A stretch of DNA of 47,705 nt from a gamma proteobacterium L18 (GTDB lineage: Bacteria; Pseudomonadota; Gammaproteobacteria; Pseudomonadales; Pseudomonadaceae): contig KI547166.1 in the NCBI GenBank assembly GCA_000497835.1, positions 282,153 through 329,857 of the forward strand. Reading direction: 5' to 3'. The position numbers and the translations under genes are program-made. Below are positions 43,832 to 47,705 of this stretch, in pieces. Numbering within the stretch: the first letter of the stretch is position 1; every line of letters starts with the position of its first letter. Under the pieces are notes generated by a model. That model saw only the letters and a program-made list of their open reading frames with translations. It was not told where the DNA came from and made no database searches.

Positions 43832-44314
43832 TCAAGGCGCAAACCGAGTGAACACATAATCATGGTTCTGCACCTTGGCCTGATGACAGGCAAAACAGGT
43901 CTGGTGCTGGGCCTCGTCCGCCGGCTTGCCATTGATGAATCGACCAAAGCCCCAGCCCCCCGTGGCGGCGTAGCGCTTGGCGTCCTTGACCATCACCTGC
44001 ACCGTGGTCGCCGCGCCCGGGATCGACGCCGGGTCGAACTCCGGCGACGGCACGTGCTTCCAGGCCAGCTTCACCAACACGGTGCCGTCGGGGAACGGCA
44101 CCTGGCCGGACTGGTAGGCCTGGATGGCCTTGTCATTGCCCAGCACAGTGCGCAGTTCGTTCAAAGGCGCCGCCTCCACGGCCGGGGCAATGAGCTCCCA
44201 GTGGCGATATCCATCCGGCAGGCTGACGCCGTAGATCGGCGACACTGCGCTGTCGGCCAGAGCCGCACCACTGGCGGCCAGGGCGCAGCAGGTCAACAGG
44301 GTCCTGAGTTTCAT
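43832..44314 (-). CDS. Cytochrome P460-family c-type haem protein
   Basis: A 160-residue exported protein. ATG 44314 has an ideal AAGGAGG 6 nt upstream; the frame's earlier ATG at 44332 does not. The signal peptide (LLTCCALAASGAALA) is cut about residue 21. One c-type haem site CFACH lies at Cys140-Cys143-His144, near the C-terminus, as usual for the P460 family. Other family segments are VLVKLAWKH and YAATGGWGFGRF. P460 proteins oxidise hydroxylamine or bind NO. It is co-transcribed with the upstream hydrolase (14-nt gap). Confidence 0.88.
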   Translation of the reverse strand: MKLRTLLTCCALAASGAALADSAVSPIYGVSLPDGYRHWELIAPAVEAAPLNELRTVLGNDKAIQAYQSGQVPFPDGTVLVKLAWKHVPSPEFDPASIPGAATTVQVMVKDAKRYAATGGWGFGRFINGKPADEAQHQTCFACHQAKVQNHDYVFTRFAP

Positions 44315-44328
44315 GGCCGCCTCCTTGT

Positions 44329-45378
44329 TCACAGGTGATCGGCATCGACGATGGCCTGCGCAAACGCCTGCGGTGCTTCCTGCGGCAGGTTGTGGCCCAC
44401 GCCGCCGCTGATCAGGCGGTAGTCGTACTTGCCGGTGTAGCGTTTGGCGTAGGCCTCGGCCGGTGGGTGCGGGGCGCCGTTGGCGTCGCCTTCCAGGGTG
44501 ATGGTGGGCACACTGATGGAGGGCGATGCAGCGAGTTTCTGTTCGACGGCGGCGTAGCGCGCCTCACCCTTGACCAGCCCCAGGCGCCAGCGGTAGTTAA
44601 AGATCGACACGGCCACGTGGTCAGGGTTGGCCAGAGCGGCGGCGCTGCGGTCGTAGGTGGCGTCATCGAAATTCCACTTCGGCGAGGCCAGCTTCCAGAT
44701 CAGCTTGGCGAAGTCGTGGGTGTTTTTCTCGTAGCCCAGGCGGCCGCGCTCGGTGGCGAAGTAGAACTGGTACCACCACTGCAATTCAGCCGCCGGTGGC
44801 AGCGGCGCCTTGCCGGCTTCCTGGCCACCGATCAAGTAACCGCTGACGGCCACCAGCGCCTTGACCCGCTCGGGCCACAGGGCCGCGACGATGTCGGCGG
44901 TGCGCGCGCCCCAGTCATAGCCGCCCAGTACGGCCTGCTTCACGTGCAGGGCGTCCATGAAGTCGATCAGGTCCTGGGCCAGTGCGGCGGGCTCGCCGTT
45001 GCGCGGGGTCTTGGCCGACAGGAAGTGCGTGTCGCCGTAGCCGCGGGCGTAAGGGATCAGCACCCGGTAGCCCTGGGCGGCCAGGGCCGGCGCCACGTCG
45101 GTGTAGCTGTGAATATCGTAGGGCCAGCCGTGCAGCAGGATCACCACCGGGCCATCGGCCGGGCCCACCTCGGCGTAGGCCACGTCCAGCAAGCCGGCCT
45201 TCACATGTTTCAGCGCACCGAACTCGGTGTGGCTGCCAACGCTGATGGGGGCAATCTGCGGGCCGGCGGCTTCGGCGGCGTTGGCGCCGGCCAGGCCGCC
45301 CAGTTGCAGCACGGCGGCGGCCAGCAGCGATACGGCAAACAGGCGACGGCGCGGGGCGGTGGTATGAGTCATGTCCAT
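44329..45378 (-). CDS. Exported alpha/beta hydrolase (epoxide hydrolase / dehalogenase-like)
   Basis: A 349-residue hydrolase. ATG 45378 is 7 nt after AGGAG. The N-terminus has RRRLF followed by a hydrophobic helix and ANA-AEA, a Sec- or Tat-type signal. The oxyanion segment is VVILLHGWPYD, the nucleophile is Asp155 in GGYDWGAR, the His is 329 in GGVGHNLPQ, and the lid has QWWYQFYFATERG. An Asp nucleophile in GxDWG fits epoxide hydrolases or haloacid/haloalkane dehalogenases, not serine esterases. It is first in an operon with cytochrome P460 and divergent from a two-component system. The natural substrate is unknown. Confidence 0.9.
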   Translation of the reverse strand: MDMTHTTAPRRRLFAVSLLAAAVLQLGGLAGANAAEAAGPQIAPISVGSHTEFGALKHVKAGLLDVAYAEVGPADGPVVILLHGWPYDIHSYTDVAPALAAQGYRVLIPYARGYGDTHFLSAKTPRNGEPAALAQDLIDFMDALHVKQAVLGGYDWGARTADIVAALWPERVKALVAVSGYLIGGQEAGKAPLPPAAELQWWYQFYFATERGRLGYEKNTHDFAKLIWKLASPKWNFDDATYDRSAAALANPDHVAVSIFNYRWRLGLVKGEARYAAVEQKLAASPSISVPTITLEGDANGAPHPPAEAYAKRYTGKYDYRLISGGVGHNLPQEAPQAFAQAIVDADHL

Positions 45379-45474
45379 GATGAAGCTCCTGTGGGGTGGC
45401 GTTCTCGATGGGGCTATTTCGCCCTGCGGATGTGTACGCGATGTTTCGCGGGCACCGGGTGAAAGCAGCCTTGC

Positions 45475-45508
45475 GTATCTGCAACGCATCCAGATACAAA
45501 CCGATACA
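45475..45508. promoter_or_regulatory. Inverted and direct repeats in the hydrolase/regulator intergenic region
   Basis: GTATCTG (45475-45481) and CAGATAC (45491-45497) are inverted around 9 nt. GATACA recurs at 45493 and 45503, a 10-bp period typical of OmpR-type regulator sites. It lies 55 nt before the response-regulator start and 97 nt from the hydrolase start. It is a candidate operator for the adjacent regulator. Confidence 0.5.
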
Positions 45509-45562
45509 TTAGCCCCGGCCCTCTTGTTAGACTGCCCTCCACCTTCCTGCCTGGACGCTGCC

Positions 45563-46306
45563 ATGGACTCCCGCGTCGACCATGTACTGATCGTCGATGA
45601 CGATCGCGAAATCCGCGAACTGGTAGGCAACTACCTGAAAAAGAACGGCCTGCGCACCACCCTGGCCGCCAATGGCCGGCAGATGCGCGCCTTCCTGGAA
45701 GCCGGCCAGGTGGACCTGATCGTGCTGGACATCATGCTGCCCGGCGACGATGGCCTGGTGCTGTGCCGCGAGCTGCGCGCCGGCAAGCATCGCTACACGC
45801 CGGTGCTGATGCTGACCGCCCGCGACGACGACACCGACCGCATCATCGGCCTGGAAATGGGCGCCGACGATTACCTGGTCAAACCCTTCGTGGCCCGCGA
45901 ACTGCTGGCCCGCATCAACGCCGTGCTGCGCCGCACGCGCATGCTGCCGCCCAACCTGATGGTCACCGAACAGGTGCGCCGCCTGGCCTTCGGCGCCTGG
46001 CGGCTGGACACCACCGCGCGCCACCTGCTGGCCGAGGACGACTCGGTGGTGGCCCTGAGCGGCGCCGAATACCGCCTGCTGCGCGTGTTCCTCGACCACC
46101 CGCAGCGGGTGCTCAGCCGCGACCAGTTGCTGAACCTGACCCAGGGCCGCGACGCCGACCTGTTCGATCGCTCCATCGACCTGATGATCAGCCGCCTGCG
46201 CCAGCGCCTGCTGGACGACGCCCGCGACCCCGCCTACATCAAGACCGTGCGCAACGAAGGCTACGTGTTCAGCTTCCCGGTGCAGGTGCTCGGGGACGCG
46301 CCATGA
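45563..46306 (+). CDS. OmpR-family response regulator
   Basis: A 247-residue regulator. The receiver domain (about 7-120) has the acidic pocket VDDDRE (Asp12-14), phospho-acceptor Asp56 in VLDIMLPGDDG, and the switch segment VKPFVARELLARI with its conserved Lys near 105. The C-terminal winged helix (about 145-240) ends in SIDLMISRLRQRLLDDARDPAYIKTVRNEGYVF. The start at 45563 is the first with the normal N-terminus; the open frame upstream is non-coding. Its stop overlaps the kinase start (ATGA). It is divergent from the hydrolase-cytochrome operon, which it may control. Confidence 0.93.
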   Translation: MDSRVDHVLIVDDDREIRELVGNYLKKNGLRTTLAANGRQMRAFLEAGQVDLIVLDIMLPGDDGLVLCRELRAGKHRYTPVLMLTARDDDTDRIIGLEMGADDYLVKPFVARELLARINAVLRRTRMLPPNLMVTEQVRRLAFGAWRLDTTARHLLAEDDSVVALSGAEYRLLRVFLDHPQRVLSRDQLLNLTQGRDADLFDRSIDLMISRLRQRLLDDARDPAYIKTVRNEGYVFSFPVQVLGDAP

Positions 46307-47616
46307 ACCGATGGCTGCGCTGGCCGCGCACCCTCGCCTCGCGCCTGTCATTGATCTTCCTTACCAGCCTGGTGCTGGCCCAGGGGTTGTCCATCGGGCT
46401 GCAAGCCTATGAGCGCTACAGCAGCGCCAAAACCCTGATGCTGGGCAATTTCGAGCGCGACCTGGCCACTTCGGTGGCCATCCTCGAACGCCTGCCCGCC
46501 GCCGAACGCCCCGCCTGGCTCAAGCGCCTGGAGCGGCCCAATTACCGCTACCAACTGGACCAGGGCGCGCCGGGCAAGGACCTGACGGCGGATGAGGAGC
46601 CCACCTCGGTGCAGTCCATGCGCATGACCCTGGGCCCCGAGTACCCCCTGACCTTCCGCTCCATCCCCGACAGCCGCCCGCACTACCAGGCCCACCTGAG
46701 CCTCAAGGATGGCCAGCCGCTGACCATCGACGTACGCCCGCAGGTGAGCCCGGTGTCGCCGTGGCTGCCGCTGTCCCTGCTCGGCCAATTGGCCCTGCTG
46801 CTGGCCGCCACTTGGCTGGCCGTACGCACCGCCGTGCGCCCGCTGACGCGCCTGGCCCAGGCCGTCGATCACCTGGACCTCAAGCGCCACCCGGTGCACC
46901 TGGACGAGACCGGCCCCACCGAAGTGGCCTATGCCGCCATCGCCTTCAACACCCTGCAGCAGCGCATCGCCGCCTACGTGAAAGAGCGCGTGCAACTGCT
47001 GGCGGCCATCTCCCACGACCTGCAGACGCCCATCACCCGCATGAAACTGCGCGTGGAATTCATGGACGACAGCCCCGACAAGGACCGCCTGTTCAACGAC
47101 CTCAGCGAAATCCAGCACCTGGTCAAGGAGGGCGTGGCCTACGCGCGCAGCAGCGAGCCGTCCAGCGAGCCCCATTGTCGCCTGCAACTGATGCCCTTCC
47201 TGCACAGCCTGGTGGGCGACTACCACGACACTGGCAAGGACGTGCAACTGCTCGACAGCCCCGCCCTGCTGCTGGACACCCGCCCCCAGGCGCTGCGGCG
47301 CTTGCTGACCAACCTGCTGGACAACGCCCTGAAGTACGCCGGTGCCGCCCAACTGCAGGTCACCGCGTTGCCGGGTGGCGGCTGCTGCCTGCAAGTGCTG
47401 GATCGTGGGCCGGGGATTCCCGAAGAAGCGCTGGGCGATGTGCTCAAGCCGTTTCAACGGCTGGAGAATTCGCGCAACCGCGATACCGGCGGCACCGGAT
47501 TGGGCCTGGCGATTGCCTCGCAACTGGCGGTGAGCCTGGACGGCAGCCTGCGGCTTTACAACCGTGAAGGGGGTGGGTTGTGTGCCGAGGTGGTGGTGCA
47601 GCCTGGGCGTGACTGA
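46303..47616 (+). CDS. Sensor histidine kinase
   Basis: A 437-residue membrane kinase. Two helices (about 15-33 and 152-172) bracket a periplasmic domain of about 115 residues. HAMP is next (VRPLTRLAQAVDHLDL). The phospho-acceptor His238 is in AAISHDLQTPITRMKLRVEFM; the N box is LLTNLLDNALKYA; the G boxes are DRGPGIPEE and GGTGLGLAIASQ. It belongs to the EnvZ/RstB-like HisKA class. It phosphorylates the preceding regulator; the signal is not deducible from the periplasmic domain. It is the last gene before a REP element at the window edge. Confidence 0.93.
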   Translation: MNRWLRWPRTLASRLSLIFLTSLVLAQGLSIGLQAYERYSSAKTLMLGNFERDLATSVAILERLPAAERPAWLKRLERPNYRYQLDQGAPGKDLTADEEPTSVQSMRMTLGPEYPLTFRSIPDSRPHYQAHLSLKDGQPLTIDVRPQVSPVSPWLPLSLLGQLALLLAATWLAVRTAVRPLTRLAQAVDHLDLKRHPVHLDETGPTEVAYAAIAFNTLQQRIAAYVKERVQLLAAISHDLQTPITRMKLRVEFMDDSPDKDRLFNDLSEIQHLVKEGVAYARSSEPSSEPHCRLQLMPFLHSLVGDYHDTGKDVQLLDSPALLLDTRPQALRRLLTNLLDNALKYAGAAQLQVTALPGGGCCLQVLDRGPGIPEEALGDVLKPFQRLENSRNRDTGGTGLGLAIASQLAVSLDGSLRLYNREGGGLCAEVVVQPGRD

Positions 47617-47687
47617 TGGGAACCTGTGCGCAGGTAATTGGGGGGTTGGGGTGGGCTTCCATGTACCCGACGCGGGGAGTGTGTCGC

Positions 47688-47705
47688 GCTTGAGATCGCG
47701 CGCCG
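47688..47705. repeat. Start of another composite REP element (cut by window edge)
   Basis: CTTGAGATCGCGCGCCG at the very end matches the arm start of the elements at 10703, 23228, 37590 and 43473. The preceding 47650-47687 loosely resembles the flank of spacer 1. The window therefore begins and ends in this repeat family. Confidence 0.6.

Noticed and set aside
1..47705. CRISPR array or tandem repeat interpretation of the REP elements
   Set aside because: The repeats are dispersed, inverted and palindromic, not regularly spaced direct repeats, and no cas gene is present.

Overview
The window reads as a high-G+C gamma-proteobacterial chromosome segment, most probably Pseudomonas and close to the P. 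putida group. This is inferred from gene content (a MuxABC-OpmB efflux operon, a TtgABC/MexAB-OprM-type operon, many small lipoproteins), from codon use, and from a dense set of REP-type palindromes of the kind common in that group. No rRNA, tRNA, CRISPR, integrase or transposase gene is visible.

Layout. 1-9692: a LysR regulator faces an eight-gene operon that encodes a complete non-phosphorylating L-rhamnose pathway: rhmT (sugar-acid transporter), rhmD (L-rhamnonate dehydratase), rhmA (2-keto-3-deoxy-L-rhamnonate aldolase), aldA (lactaldehyde dehydrogenase), a lactonase, rhaM (mutarotase), rhaT (rhamnose/H+ symporter) and an SDR-type rhamnose dehydrogenase. The predicted flow is L-rhamnose to lactone, rhamnonate, KDR, then pyruvate plus lactaldehyde and lactate. 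The operon ends in an intrinsic terminator. 9348-13849: small cell-envelope and hypothetical genes, a lower-G+C pair (endonuclease/exonuclease/phosphatase-fold protein plus an unknown partner), and a GNAT acetyltransferase.

13941-29196: two complete tripartite RND efflux operons in tandem on the minus strand. muxABC-opmB has two RND subunits; the second operon is a MexAB-OprM/TtgABC-type pump. Neither has a regulator gene next to it. 29835-36622: a glutathione-peroxidase remnant lies downstream of a six-gene minus-strand cluster, tonB-exbB-exbD, a TonB-dependent receptor, a histidine acid phosphatase and a DUF1615 lipoprotein. I read this as a dedicated outer-membrane uptake system coupled to a periplasmic phosphatase, possibly for phytate or ferric phytate.

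36855-40006: a GNAT gene, then an ECF sigma factor, a membrane protein in the anti-sigma position and a periplasmic metal-sensor-like protein in overlapping frames. These are bracketed by two small WXXGXW proteins. The two WXXGXW genes share an upstream bipartite motif with an identical 14-nt spacer, a strong candidate for the promoter of this sigma factor. 40036-47616: an MFS transporter, a low-G+C orphan gene, a YceI protein, and a cytochrome P460 / alpha-beta hydrolase operon divergent from an OmpR-type two-component system.

Composite REP elements recur at 1-175, 10486-10779, 23185-23463, 37382-37664, 43431-43700 and at the right window edge. They alternate two conserved spacers between palindromic arms.
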